Source: Panulirus ornatus | Lineage: Eukaryota; Arthropoda; Malacostraca; Decapoda; Palinuridae | Reading direction: 5' to 3' | Length of the DNA stretch: 64,000 nucleotides | Assembly (NCBI RefSeq): GCF_036320965.1 | Contig: NC_092228.1 | Span: 15,124,307 to 15,188,306 of the forward strand | Shown: positions 23,311 through 34,602 of the stretch, one piece after another | Layout: each line of letters begins with the position of its first letter | How positions within the stretch are numbered: position 1 is the first letter of the stretch | The notes under the pieces: model-generated | Databases searched by the model: none | The model's input: only the letters and a program-made list of their open reading frames with translations | Told to the model about the DNA's origin: nothing | Position numbers and translations under genes: made by a program

Positions 23311-23647
23311 GGAGGGAAGGGATGGAATGTGTATGTGGAGGAGAGGAAGGGATGGGATGTGTATGTGGAGGAGAGGAAGGGATGGGATGTGTATGTGGAG
23401 GAGAGGAAGGGATGGAATGTGTATGCGGAGGAGAGGAAGGGATGGAATGTGTATGTGGAGGAGAGGAAGGGATGGAATGTGTATGTGGAGGAGAGGAAGG
23501 GATGGAATGTGTATGTGGAGGAGAGGAAGGGATGGAATGTGTATGTGGAGGAGAGGAAGGGATGGAATGTGTATGTGGAGGAGAGGAAGGGATGGAATGT
23601 GTATGTGGAGAAGGGAGGAAAGGGATGTAAGGTGTATGTGAAGAAGG
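23311..23647. repeat. 30-bp minisatellite, 10 copies plus a partial
   Basis: The unit GAGAGGAAGGGATGGAATGT followed by GTATGTGGAG repeats with an exact 30-bp period from 23311 to 23610, then decays. Most copies are identical; two have GGGATG and one has GCGGAG. As 30 is a multiple of three, every frame gives a periodic peptide and five frames are open, so openness is not evidence for coding. Confidence 0.97.
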
Positions 23648-24370
23648 AGGGTAGAGGATATGGCGATGTCGGTGGAGAGTTATCCGGGGAGGGAGTATAG
23701 CAGTGTGAGGGAGAAGGGCAGGGGAACTGTAGCAAGAGGAGTGGGGAGGCAATTATGTTGGGTTAGGGAGAGGAGGGAGGAGGAGGAGGAGGTGAGAGTT
23801 TTTATTCAAGGGATGATGGATGTGAAGGGGGAGAAAAGTTCCTAAAATCACGTCGCGATTGTTTGAGGGAGAGAGTCTTGAAGGTACGTTGGGAGAGGGG
23901 GGTGTCTTTGCGTTAAGAGTGGATGGTGGGAAGGTGAGGGGGTCAGACGGAGGCAGATCCGTGCTGGTGTTTTGGTGGCGAGGCGGAGAAACTGCAGAAG
24001 TGAGCTGCAGTTTCTTGGAGACGTATCACGTGGGTGGCATAAGACACAGGACGCGATTATAATCATCGCACAACACCAGGCGCAGCTCACATCTGTGTCG
24101 TGGCCGTGAAAACATCGTAATATTCATCTCGGTTGTCCTTGAAATTAGTTGAAGTTTTCTGGTGGTTGGGAGCACACTTTTTGGCCTGAACCCGTGTGGG
24201 CAGTCACTAGTGCTCATGCAGACGTGGGAGTGGTTTAGGGCCGGGCTTAGAAAGGTTGGAGGTGAGTGTGTGGTTTGTTATATGTGTGCCGCAGCCTGGC
24301 CGGGGTCAGGTTTAGCTGATGACTACCAGAGACCTGCTGGACAGCTGTACAAAGATACAAAGAGAGGAAT

Positions 24371-24413
24371 TACTTACATTACTTACGTTACTTACTTACT
24401 TACGAGTACTTAC
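24371..24413. repeat. (TTAC)n microsatellite
   Basis: Imperfect TTAC units. Read on the minus strand they are (GTAA)n, which mimics splice donors. Confidence 0.85.
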
Positions 24414-24458
24414 TACGATATTTTGCCAAGGTGCAGGGCCTGCCCGTAGCGCTCACCG
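24414..24458 (-). CDS. Candidate minus-strand exon (unassigned)
   Basis: On the minus strand a good acceptor (TTCTCAACTACATTTTTCAG) precedes 24458. A 45-nt segment follows, open in two frames (one encodes GERYGQALHLGKI), then GTAAGTA at 24413 inside the (GTAA)n tract. The acceptor is convincing, but the donor comes from a microsatellite. No family recognised. Confidence 0.2.
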
Positions 24459-24740
24459 CTGAAAAATGTAGTTGAGAAGAGCGAGTCTTGTGTGTTGAAT
24501 GTTGTCAGTAGTTCATGAAAGGGAGAGATTGTATACACGTGTGTGGACTGAAAGCCAGCAGCCCACGTTTGGGTAAGGCAACAAGAATAGACAGCTCCCT
24601 GGGTCAAAGGAATGACACTTGATAGTCACTGAAGAGTTGGCTCACACTGCACAGCCGTTACTACTAACCCTCCCTACACCCAGGCGGGTAGTAGCGCTAA
24701 TATACCTCCCTGGTCCGTGGCTGCCTGCCACCTCCTGCCT

Positions 24741-24746
<6 letters not shown>

Positions 24747-24793
<47 letters not shown>
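24747..24793. repeat. (AG)n microsatellite
   Basis: 47 bp of AG. Confidence 0.97.
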
Positions 24794-24795
<2 letters not shown>

Positions 24796-25007
24796 AGAGC
24801 GAGTGTAGCGAAAGCAGCGATGACTTCAGTCAGCGCGTCTCTCCCGTGTGGCGTGCTGTTGTGCGCTAACATCATCGGAGAAATGTCAGGTCTGAGAAGA
24901 CGTGTGCAAAAGTCCTCTACAGCCGTCACTCTCGATTCAGCCAGACGTCTACCCGCTTAGCCTGAGCAAAGGAAAGCCTGCAGAACTGGACCCATCAACG
25001 TCGTATC

Positions 25008-25031
25008 ACACACACACACACACACACACAC
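25008..25031. repeat. (CA)n microsatellite
   Basis: 24 bp of CA. A G-rich run follows at 25100-25118. Confidence 0.95.
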
Positions 25032-26366
25032 CGCCTTTCGCATCGAACCGAATCTTTTGGCTAACAGCGGAGGCCATTTAAGGTTCTATGGCTTTTTGTG
25101 GGGGAGGGGGGGGGGGGCGGCGAAGCACCGGGGTTACATCCACAGCTAATCTACTTATTTGCATTTGCATCAGTGGTTCTGCCAGTGGTTGGAGTAAAGG
25201 GGATGGGGTATTGAACGGCTCGGGCTTGCACGCGGGAAAAACCTTCACACTGGAATTCTCATTTCAGTGTCTGAGTTGATTGTTTATTTTCCGGTTGAGA
25301 AATGACCGACTGCGAACAGTCCTAACGGTTGATTGAAGCAGCGATTATTTCCGATGGCGTTGGTATATTTCATGGTTGACCTTACCTGACGAATGTACTG
25401 TGTCAGTGTACTGTGTGTACCAAATTTAGAAATTTTAGTTTCTTTTATTGTTTTTCTTGTTTTGGTCGTCATCATCCGCTCCCATTCCCAGGTCTGTCCT
25501 CGCCCCCCGATCCTCCTCGCCCGCCCACCACACTCGGCACAGGGTTAAGAATTAACAAGGTCGGTGTTGGAGGGCGTAGGGGGAGAATGCTAGGCTAATG
25601 CCATCACTTTACTTGGATGCCTTCCCGTTCTCCTTCGGCCCACGGGGAACGGTGGAAAGAAATGATATTACAGGCAATAGAGTAGGCGCTTCTGTCGTGT
25701 GGTTATCAGATCTGTTGTGGTGTCAGACCTCGTGGGTTTAAATGTCGTTCCCTGTGTGTTGTGGTGTCAGCCATTGTTATATAGGGTGTCATTTCCTGTG
25801 TGTTGTGGTGTCAGCCCCTGTGTGGTGTGGTGTCAGTTCGTGTGTCCTGGAAGGATGCTTACGTGTGTGTATGTGTGTGTGTGGTGAAGGTAAAGTGAGT
25901 AACATACATGACCATGATCACGCTGATATTCGTCAGGAAAATTCCGAAAGTCTTCGTCATGAAGTGGGGCCTGGTCGGTGAAACTCCCTCGTCTGTGAGT
26001 CAGGTGCCACTTTAGGGATTCCTTAACTCCCTCGTCAGGGATCCCTCGAGGAGCAGAGATCCACCCCGGTGTGAATCCCGCGGCGACTCCTTAATATTTT
26101 GCATTTTAAGAGGAAAACAACAAGATTTTGCAGAAGTCTCTTTAAGGAAAGCAGTTTTCCCCCAGCTCCGACCGTTGGGCTGCCTTAAGTGTTTCCCCAA
26201 TGGTAGATATTTAGATTCCTCCAAACTATGAATTCTAACAAGGTCTTTTGTGGTAATTTGGCTTTTTTTTTTTTTAAACCTTGCTTTTCGGGGAAATGAT
26301 AAAGTGTTGAGTGTCGTTATTTATTCACACTTGCTTTAGGTTCATATTTATTATCCCAGATCCTTG

Positions 26367-26370
<4 letters not shown>
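25032..26370. other. Unique sequence with one degenerate repeat
   Basis: At 25745-25845 TTCCTGTGTGTTGTGGTGTC is repeated about three times with divergence. Otherwise nothing was recognised. Confidence 0.45.

Positions 26371-26446
<76 letters not shown>
26371..26446. repeat. (TG)n microsatellite
   Basis: 76 bp of TG with one C interruption. Confidence 0.97.
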
Positions 26447-26447
<1 letters not shown>

Positions 26448-26467
26448 AGGAGTTGTTTTGATTGTCC

Positions 26468-26469
<2 letters not shown>

Positions 26470-26517
<48 letters not shown>
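26470..26517. repeat. (GT)n microsatellite
   Basis: 48 bp of GT, 24 bp after the previous tract. Confidence 0.97.
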
Positions 26518-26518
<1 letters not shown>

Positions 26519-26775
26519 ATATGAGTCCCAGGTAGTTCTGTAAACGTAAGTCCTCTGGAAGCTGTGACTCTATTTGGATTACCCTCATTAGAAACATACG
26601 GTAATTCTGTGTATATTTAGACAGTGATGTTTCCACCCAGATTGTTAATTTCATACTTGAGTATATTTTTGCCCTGTTGTAATGAAAGGCTTGAGGGGGA
26701 TAGTTATTTCGAATGAATGTGTAATAATCTTATATCTGGATATTTATCTTCTAATTTTTTTTTCTTTTGTTTCAG

Positions 26776-26842
26776 GTGAGTTGTGCGGGGACGTGCCAAA
26801 GCTGAGACAGAAGAAGCAGTTGGATGTGAGCTGCAGTTTAAG
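26776..26842 (+). CDS. Best candidate internal exon, 67 bp (unassigned)
   Basis: The 3' splice signal is close to textbook: a branch-like CTAAT, then about 20 pyrimidines, then TTTCAG. After two bases completing a codon, the single open frame reads ELCGDVPKLRQKKQLDVSCS, then Leu, and ends in AAG|GTATTT, an acceptable donor; the other two frames hit TGA. The exon would enter after codon base 1 and leave after base 2. The charged peptide with two cysteines looks protein-like but matches no family I can name. The next 750 bp hold a minisatellite, as expected inside an intron. An isolated chance exon cannot be excluded. Confidence 0.4.
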
Positions 26843-27015
26843 GTATTTCCATCTGACACCTTTTCGAGACGTCATTGGGAAAATGTGGTGACCTGACTGT
26901 TGTGGGAGAGATGATGATGATGATGGTGACTGGGTGGAGGAAGGTCACTACCGTGTGCCAGGCTTCTCTGTTTGGTGTGATAGATAGATCTTTAGTGGTG
27001 TGGTGAACAGACTGA

Positions 27016-27598
27016 TTTTTAGGTTTGTGACAGACGCATGACGTGCATAGTTTTTAGGTTTGTGACAGATGCATGACGTGTATAGTTTTTAGGTTTGTGA
27101 CATGCATGACGTGTATAGTTTTTAGGTTTGTGACAGACGCATGACGTGTATAGTTTTTAGGTTTGTGACAGACGCATGACGTGTGTAGTTTTTAGGTTTG
27201 TGACAGATGCATGACGTGTATAATTATTAGGTTTGTGACATACATGACGTGTATAGTTTTTAGGTTTGTGACATGCATGACGTGTATAGTTTTTAGGTTT
27301 GTGACAGACGCATGACGTGTGTAGTTTTTAGGTTTGTGACAGATGCATGACGTGTATAATTATTAGGTTTGTGACATACATGACGTGTATAGTTTTTAGG
27401 TTTGTGACAGACGCATGACGTGTATAGTTTTTAGGTTTGTGACAGACGCATGACGTGTGTAGTTTTTAGGTTTGTGACAGATGCATGACGTGTATGATTA
27501 TTAGGTTTGTGACATACATGACGTGTATAGTTTTTAGGTTTGTGACATGCATGACGTGTATGATTATTAGGTTTGTGACAGATGCATAACGTGTATAA
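27016..27598. repeat. 33-35 bp minisatellite, 17 copies, higher-order structure
   Basis: Units are TTTTTAGGTTTGTGACAGAC followed by GCATGACGTGTATAG, with five variants (A, A', B, C, D) differing in length and single bases. The order is A B C A A' B D C A' B D A A' B D C and a diverged last copy. The block A A' B D C (171 bp) occurs at 27119-27289 and again at 27393-27563. All but the last unit keep TGACGTG. Confidence 0.97.
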
Positions 27599-27894
27599 CT
27601 TTTTTGGCTAGATCCTCGTAAGATTATATTTGAATATCTTTTCTAATCCTACGCACACACAGTATTTCTTACCATTCGATACCTCTCTCCTGTGAGGAGG
27701 TAGCGCTTCTATCAAAAGCCGTGTAGCTTTTCGCTGTGGTATAGGTAAGTTGGCAGGTGTTTTCAGCGTGTGTTTGTGATCACTATTTGTGATTACTATT
27801 TATGTTTGACGGGCAGAGAGTTTCACACTCTGCGTTGCCCCGTGTACTTAACCTTGTATATGGATGTACCATGTCCTTACTCCTATGTATGAAT

Positions 27895-27895
<1 letters not shown>

Positions 27896-27958
<63 letters not shown>
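27896..27958. repeat. (CA)n microsatellite
   Basis: 63 bp of CA, facing a (TG)n tract 62 bp downstream. Confidence 0.97.
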
Positions 27959-27961
<3 letters not shown>

Positions 27962-28018
27962 GTGTGTTCCAGGTACCCACTCTATCGACCAGCCCTTAGG
28001 TAAGGGAGGCTGAACAGC

Positions 28019-28020
<2 letters not shown>

Positions 28021-28059
<39 letters not shown>
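28021..28059. repeat. (TG)n microsatellite
   Basis: 39 bp of TG. Confidence 0.97.
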
Positions 28060-28060
<1 letters not shown>

Positions 28061-28820
28061 GTGTATACATTACTGTTTTTTAGACTACGTTTGATGACAA
28101 TAACAGTTTGAGGGTGTTGATCAATTTTTTTTAGACAAGGTCTTCTTACATTGGGTAGGTACGGGAGGTGTAGTCGGGCCGTCAAAACCTTATATGGTTT
28201 TGGTGAGCATCTTTAATTTTTCCCCCCCCCCTCCCACCTTTTCCTGGTGGCTGGTGTTTGTGTGATGGGTGTTGTGAGTGCCACTGGACTCGACCATTTC
28301 TTACCCCCCACCACCACTCCTCTCCTCTGCTGGCCTATTGCCACTCGCGAGTGATTCCCATTGTGTCGTAAGACAACTCGTTGTTCTTGACGGCTTCCCC
28401 CTAGGTTTTCTGAGCGTGACGCTCAAAGGCCGAGTCTGTTGGATGCACCTGCTGCTGCTGCTGCTAGGGTAGCCGTTGTGTTGTGCCCGCGATAGCCTGT
28501 CTCTCATCTTCCGTGGTCGTTGATGCTTCTCGTAGATCCTCGTGTGTGTGATGGAGTTAGAAGGGCGGTTGCCCTGACGTCAAGCCTGCATTATTGGCGT
28601 CAAGCAAATCTAACGTATTGATTTTCTGTTCGGTTCCGTTTTTTCTTTTTTTTTTTGCTTTTAATTCCTGTTCCGCCTGAGATACTTCCAGTTGGGGGGG
28701 GGGGGGGGGGTTCGGTTACTCCTAGAGGCCTCTCGAAGTCATATCTACCTTATCTGTGTGAGATGGAAGTGTTATAGAACTGAATTTGGATCTGGGGCGG
28801 CCAGGCCAAGGTCAGTCATA

Positions 28821-28931
28821 TATCAACTGACTGTTATATTTTCTTTGTTGTATCTCCCTTGATGATGTGATTATTACACGAAACTGCACTTGGGAACTTA
28901 TCGTGTTTCATTTTCCCGTGGACTCATAGGA
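28821..28931 (+). mobile_element. TA-tailed dispersed element, family 2, copy 1
   Basis: From TATCAACTGA to AGGAATATA this block aligns along its length with 47821-47965. Both copies share the exact core CACTTGGGAACTTATCGTGT and run directly into (TA)n on their right side. This copy is shorter, as if it ended earlier. No coding potential, so a non-autonomous retroposon or MITE is likely. Confidence 0.75.
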
Positions 28932-28942
28932 ATATATGTATG

Positions 28943-29019
<77 letters not shown>
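28932..29019. repeat. (TATG/TA)n microsatellite tail
   Basis: A TATG-containing start passes into about 70 bp of pure TA. Confidence 0.96.
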
Positions 29020-29022
<3 letters not shown>

Positions 29023-29322
29023 AGTTTCCCCACATCACTTTTCCCATTATCAGGTAAAGTCCTCCATTTTCCATTGCTGTTTTCTTAATGAGAGTGTTTA
29101 GACCGTCCTAGTAAAAGGGGTTAAGTCTTCCCGCTCATTCGAGGGAAACATTTTCGTTTTCGTAACAGTTTACGAGGCGTTTGGTTTACACCTCGCGGGA
29201 AACTGATATACTCGGCGAGTCCAACGTTGGAAGACTATAAGGGAGGTGAGCGACGCAAGACGAAAACTTTTTTTTGTACATCGAAGTTGTCGTTGTGTTC
29301 AACGGTGAGGCGGAATATCTTC

Positions 29323-29328
<6 letters not shown>

Positions 29329-29367
<39 letters not shown>

Positions 29368-29378
29368 ACGCTCTAGAG

Positions 29379-29425
<47 letters not shown>
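29329..29425. repeat. (CA)n and (GT)n inverted pair, 15-bp spacer
   Basis: CA at 29329-29365 and GT at 29381-29425 flank TGACGCTCTAGAGAT. The arms are complementary. Confidence 0.95.
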
Positions 29426-29429
<4 letters not shown>

Positions 29430-29536
29430 GTTGAGGTACCTCTCCCCAGCTCTCACTCACTTGGTAGGTAGGTAGAAAGGTTGGTGGTAGGCAGTACGTA
29501 GGAAACCATTTACCAGGGAATGTGTATTACCGGTAT

Positions 29537-29538
<2 letters not shown>

Positions 29539-29615
<77 letters not shown>
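29539..29615. repeat. (CT)n microsatellite
   Basis: 77 bp of CT. Confidence 0.97.
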
Positions 29616-29617
<2 letters not shown>

Positions 29618-29872
29618 AGCCTGGGAAGTCAGCGCCGGTTGTGTAGCGAGCGCCAGGATTTTATTGGCTGTCAAGTGTCACTCCTTTTGGCCCCGGCCAC
29701 ACGTGGGCTGCTGGCTTTCAGTCCACACAATCAGACAGTCTCTCTCTCCATCTCACCCACAACGCTTGGCAACACGAAACTCATACGACTCGTTTTTCGT
29801 AACTAGATTTTCTTGCGGTGGGCGTTACGCGATAGCCCAGCTTTTTGACAAAATCTTTAAGTACTCTGTGTT

Positions 29873-30060
<188 letters not shown>

Positions 30061-30921
30061 CTGTAGCTGTCATGTATGATGCACCGAAACCAGCGTCCAC
30101 CATCGAGTGTAGGACTCGAGGACTTTGTTTAACACGTATCTGCAGTGCGCTTAACTAGCGAGGTTATTGAGGATACGTAGGCCCGGAGGCCACAGCAGAC
30201 TGATATGAGGGAATAGATAGGAGGTGCTTCGCTGGTCGTCCTGTAGAGATAAAGACCTTCCAAAATTATATGGCACAGTTGACTCTAGGTAAAAAGGTGT
30301 TGGTTGTGGGTGTATCGAGGTGGTCGGGTTGGTTCGTGGCGCCTGGATGAGCTCAGCTGGCAGACCTGAGTGTTGGTTGTGGGCGAACACCTCTTATCTT
30401 GCCCAGCCTCCAGTGTATCGGGTGACGGGCGTGCGCCGCCCTCCGCTACAACATGGCCTGCGGTGACCCACCGACACCACTCCCTCCCAGTATCAGCTTG
30501 TTCCACCACACTCCTGGCCGCCAGCCCGGGGGCGAAGGATACGATGTATTCCCGTGTTCTGGAGGAGGTCACGTATTCCAGACGGCCCCAGAGAAGTTGT
30601 TTTAGAATACTTTCGAGGAAGACCTGATTTAGTTTCCTCGGAATAATAATTGAGCGGGCCGGCTGCCGGTGATGCAGTCGTGTGGGCTGACGCAACCAGC
30701 TGCCTGATGAATTAGGGAGGCTCGGTCGCGTGTGTGAGGGGCTCAGGCGGGGAAGGGAGCCTAATCTCGACGCCATTCTCGCACTTTCCTCCACCCGATG
30801 TACCGGGGATTTGTCACAGTTACACGTCTGTAGAACCGCGTATGGCCAAGTGGAGGGACCGTAAAGGATCTTGTACCTAACCTGGGGGGTTAATCTACCG
30901 ATCGAGACCAGTTTGTGTACA

Positions 30922-30927
<6 letters not shown>
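30061..30927. other. GC-richer unique sequence, no gene assigned
   Basis: 30390-30800 is relatively GC- and CpG-rich with a 169-codon minus-strand frame. No domain or splice signals were recognised. It could be promoter-like or simply GC-rich. Confidence 0.35.

Positions 30928-30996
<69 letters not shown>
30928..30996. repeat. (GA)n microsatellite
   Basis: 69 bp of GA. Confidence 0.97.
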
Positions 30997-31001
<5 letters not shown>

Positions 31002-31305
31002 TCTTAATTACGGCCACGTTTCGCATTAGTGACAGTGACATTTCACGTGCCTCCCCATACCCCCGCCTCCCGCCTGTTTCCCTCAGCTGTGTTGGTTTGG
31101 TTATTCCAGCCTTTCATTTTGTCCTCTCCGCAAACAAGATCATTCCATGACATTATATACTTCTTGTGTCTTCTCCTCTATTTGTAATGTCTTTCGTCAT
31201 GATGGATGAATGTTTGGATACGTTGGTCTCGGGATGGTGATTACAGGTGTCGCGTGAACCGCCCAGAGGGCGCGCCCCTCACCAGTGATGCCCTGCGTCA
31301 CGTTG

Positions 31306-31363
31306 TTCGATAGTGGTTAAGTGGTGTGGAGATCTCCAGAGAGTGGCCTGGGGTTCGCATCTC
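31306..31363 (+). mobile_element. Possible degenerate tRNA-derived sequence
   Basis: TCGATAGTGGTTAAGTGG resembles a tRNA D-arm/A-box. About 40 bp on, GGGGTTCGCATCTCC resembles a T-arm/B-box with a partly paired stem. The acceptor stem is not evident, so it is not a functional tRNA; a SINE head is one reading. Confidence 0.22.
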
Positions 31364-31560
31364 CTCCCGTGTGGTTGGTGGTGGGGGTGGTTCATCGTGG
31401 CCTTAACCACCCTCGTAAAATGCTTTTTTTTTTATTTTTTTTCCTCATAGTTAATGGTTCTCGTCGCCCCTGGCCGGGGCCTCTTAACCTCGGTATTGGA
31501 TGGGTTCTTAACTCCTCTTAATACTGGATGGTGTCTGGGCAGCCCTTTTGGTATTTACGT

Positions 31561-31564
<4 letters not shown>

Positions 31565-31632
<68 letters not shown>
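31565..31632. repeat. (AG)n microsatellite
   Basis: 68 bp of AG. Confidence 0.97.
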
Positions 31633-31634
<2 letters not shown>

Positions 31635-31783
31635 TTTTTTAATTCGTGCAGTTTGTTTTCGTCATGATGTAACCCCATATTTAACCCTGGTGATCATGAT
31701 ATTAGCATAATGGATTCATTTGTAAAAGTTTCTTGCTCCTCTTCCTTGCGTCTTCCGACGTGACCTTTGTCCTGAGGGAGGGG

Positions 31784-31791
31784 TGACGTCA
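31784..31791. promoter_or_regulatory. Perfect CRE octamer TGACGTCA
   Basis: An exact CREB/ATF palindrome in a locally GC-rich stretch. Others are at 19033, 28575, 50863 and 56150. Function not shown. Confidence 0.25.
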
Positions 31792-31956
31792 CAGTCATTT
31801 AGTGGGTGGACGTCAGGTTTGTGGGCGGTAGGTCTGGGGCAGCTGTACTAACAAGGCTGGCTTTGGGTCGGCGTCGTAGTCGGGCGGTGCGCGAATTCAC
31901 CACCGCCACGGCAGCTCGTGTTATATCAAACGCTTCATTATTGCTGCATGAGGGAG

Positions 31957-31959
<3 letters not shown>

Positions 31960-32003
<44 letters not shown>
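31960..32003. repeat. (GT)n microsatellite
   Basis: 44 bp of GT. Confidence 0.97.
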
Positions 32004-32005
<2 letters not shown>

Positions 32006-32649
32006 TGTTGGCGCTTTAGCCTATCTAGAGGTATTTATGATGTGAATTTGTTAAGTTTATGACCCAAGAGTTGTACCACTCACAGTAGAACACTGTGTCG
32101 TAGGCTTTGAAAAAGATAAAAAAAAAAACTTTTAGGAATAGGTCCAAACAGATCCTGCAAGAAATGGCACTACACCTCATTGATGATATACCCGAAATTA
32201 TAAAACTGTGACCACGTTTTGCATGTAGCAGGTAAATATCCTGCATGAAAGATCGTGTGGAAATCTATGCAATGAGAACCAACTTGGTAAAAGTTTGTCG
32301 TAATTACCTGGCTACTGGAGTCTGAGAAGGGACCACTGTGATCTCCGTAGTCCCCGTTTACCCTCCCGCTCGCAGGATGAGGACCGGGTGCACGGTGAGT
32401 GAGCCAGTGATAGCGGCACGAATCAGTCAGACTCAGTTGGTTGTTTTCCTGAGCGCCGTCCTGCCCGAAGAAGGTACGGGTGGCTCTGGCGTGGGTGTCG
32501 GCGGTGTCCTCAACCCCTGCTGGCTGCTACGTAGGTGGATGTTGTGTGGACCCAGGGGCTCGCCCCTCAGTCCCTGGTTGTGTGTTGGGGGCCTAGTGGT
32601 GCGTTGTGGTTGTACAGGTGTTAGTGTACGGGGATAGCGGTATATACAT

Positions 32650-32935
32650 ATGCTGGTGTATACTGATGATGATATTGTTCAATTGTTGGTGTATAGTGAT
32701 GATGGTATTGTTCAAATATTGTGTATAGTGATGATGGTATTGTTCAATTGTTGGTGTGATGACAGTATTTTTCAAATATTGGTTTATAGTATTGATGATA
32801 TTGTTCAAATATTGGTGTATAGTGATGATAGTGTAGTTCAAATATTGGTGTATGGCGATGTTAGTCTTGTTTAAGTGTTTTTTTCGTGTGTATGTATCGT
32901 CCTGATGGTATTGTTCATGCACTGGTGTCCAGTGA
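32650..32935. repeat. 33-bp degenerate minisatellite, about 8 copies
   Basis: The unit TTGGTGTATAGTGATGATGG then TATTGTTCAAATA recurs with substitutions and small deletions; the last copy is strongly diverged. Confidence 0.9.
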
Positions 32936-33036
32936 TGGATGGGGGACACACGTGTGCGACCATTAATTTCCTCGGCAAGTTCGACGGCAAGTTAACTTTT
33001 ATTATTGTTCAGTCGCTGTGTTTTTTTGTTTACCAG

Positions 33037-33209
33037 GGGAGCAGCTCGCCCGGCGTGTGACATGTGCGTCCACTGAACCCATCACCCACACTCTTGTGTC
33101 ATCCATCTTCCTTTCCGCCAACACAGGACCGATCGTGTCAGATGCCTGCCTGGAGACCACGTCCACTCTCCCTGGGACAGTATGTGACACACCCTGGGAC
33201 AGTATGTGA
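33037..33209 (+). CDS. Candidate terminal exon (unassigned)
   Basis: A T-rich tract ending in TTTACCAG precedes 33037. After two bases one frame stays open for 56 codons (starting EQLARRVTCASTEPITHTLV) to TGA at 33207-33209; the other frames stop within 13 codons. The end of the frame runs into the 22-bp minisatellite that begins at 33170, which weakens the case. Thr/Ser-rich, no family recognised. Confidence 0.2.
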
Positions 33210-33364
33210 CACACCCTGGGACAGTATGTGACTCACCCTGGGACTATGTGACACACCCTAGGACATTATGTGGTACACCGTGGGACAGTATATGTCACAC
33301 CCTGGACAGTATGTAACTCACCCTGGGACAGTATGTGGCAAACCCTGGGACAGTATGTGACACA
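33170..33364. repeat. 22-bp minisatellite, about 9 copies
   Basis: CCCTGGGACAGTATGTGACA plus CA recurs with minor changes and occasional deletions. Confidence 0.95.
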
Positions 33365-33729
33365 CATATACATACACACACACATCGTCTAGTCATACCA
33401 TCCCTCCACATTCATCACCATATCTACAAAAAATATGGAATATAAAAGCACTTCATCTCTGTCAAGGCCTGCAGTCTTCGGGTCTGTTATTATTACCGTC
33501 CCAGAAACACACGCTCTGGGGTGGCAGGCAGTCTGCCTCTTAAGGTCGGAGTGGATAAAACTGGATTACTTTATAAACTGGGTGACTCAGCTGTTCTCGG
33601 CGTCTTTTCGCTGAGATATACAACCTTTTTAACAGCTGTGACAAACCTCTTTTTTATTACTTTTTTCCTTTTATTTTAGGGGGATCTTGACGATTTAAAG
33701 TAGATCACGAAAGCACGGCAATTCTCGCT

Positions 33730-33807
33730 GCACACGAAGGTGCGACCCTGTAGGTTAGGGAGGGGAGGAGGGGAGGTGACGTCGTTCGTGCTCCAGGGTC
33801 GTATCTC
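33730..33807. repeat. Degenerate copy of the palindromic repeat family
   Basis: A left monomer (CACACGAAGGTGCGACCCT) and a right monomer (CGTTCGTGCTCCAGGGTCGT) face each other across a purine-rich spacer. Confidence 0.4.
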
Positions 33808-34027
33808 TGTGGCTGCAGGAGTGACCGTCAACTCAGAGCTTAACATTGACGTATGACCTGGTGTGTGTGTGTGTGTGTGTGTTGCGGGGCGCGAGCTGAG
33901 CGAGGGACGGGGAGGGAGGGTGTGTGAGAAGGATGTGTGTGGTTGCGGTAATGATAACTACGGGACTGGCAGCAACATCGCGAGGCACATCATCAGTAAT
34001 CGTGAATCGCTCGCCAGGCAACGGGGT

Positions 34028-34030
<3 letters not shown>

Positions 34031-34076
<46 letters not shown>
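34031..34076. repeat. (GT)n microsatellite
   Basis: 46 bp of GT; a shorter 20-bp tract is at 33861-33881. Confidence 0.97.
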
Positions 34077-34080
<4 letters not shown>

Positions 34081-34306
34081 AATAAAGGAAGGTTTATTGA
34101 ATTCAGGCAGCCATTTATCTGGTAATATATTGTTGAGGAATTATATAATTGGGTGGAGGGTGGGGGGGGGGTATAATTATGATTATTTAATTGATCACAA
34201 AAGAGCTTAAAAGATCAAAGTGGGGTTCGATTCTTTTACGCTTTCGATAAGCAAATGAGTGAAGTGTATTTACATATTGCTAGAAGTTCTGCAGAATAGA
34301 TTTGAT

Positions 34307-34423
34307 AGTTGATAATTATACATATTGTAGTGATTTGCTGAACTTAGTTCATAATTATACCTGTAGTGGTGATTTGTTGAACTTAGTTAATAATTATACA
34401 TTTAGTAGTGATTTGTTGAACTT
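34307..34423. repeat. 39-bp minisatellite, 3 copies
   Basis: Three in-register units (34307, 34346, 34385) of AGTTnATAATTATACnTnTA followed by GTnGTGATTTGTTGAACTT. Confidence 0.93.
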
Positions 34424-34497
34424 TACGTGATGTAAGGCTATGTACTGGTTGAATTTGCTGTCGTATATGTTCACATACGTTAGGTATTTAACGGTAA

Positions 34498-34602
34498 ACA
34501 TAACGTGACGTAAAGTTTCGTAGTGGCTGAACATAACATGGTGTGTAAAGTTACATAGTGGCTGAACATAACGTGATGTGTAAAGTTACACAGTGGCTGA
34601 AT
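34498..34602. repeat. 35-bp minisatellite, about 3 copies
   Basis: TAGTGGCTGAACATAACGTG then ATGTGTAAAGTTACA starts at 34521 and 34556, with partial units on each side. Related diverged words continue to 34700. Confidence 0.88.

Larger units (their letters stand above)
27599..28820. other. Mixed sequence with CA/GT pair and homopolymers
   Basis: A short degenerate block at 27670-27715 (GAGGAGGTAGCGC) resembles the retroposon block at 59443. A C-run lies at 28220-28232 and a G-run at 28694-28710. CTG units at 28449-28465 are short. Confidence 0.4.

Noticed and set aside
22623..23735. 370-codon minus-strand frame, longest in the window
   Set aside because: It consists of a 30-bp minisatellite and a (GA)n tract. 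The ten-residue period and Leu-Ser run are direct translations of simple repeats.
27119..27289. 171-bp higher-order block as alpha-satellite-like centromere DNA
   Set aside because: The 171-bp length is a coincidence of five 33-35 bp units. There is no CENP-B box and no sequence likeness.
32376..32394. 19-bp segment between CGCTCGCAG and GTGAGTGAG as a microexon
   Set aside because: Both signals look good, but 19 bp gives no usable peptide evidence and the region is GC-rich, where such matches are common.
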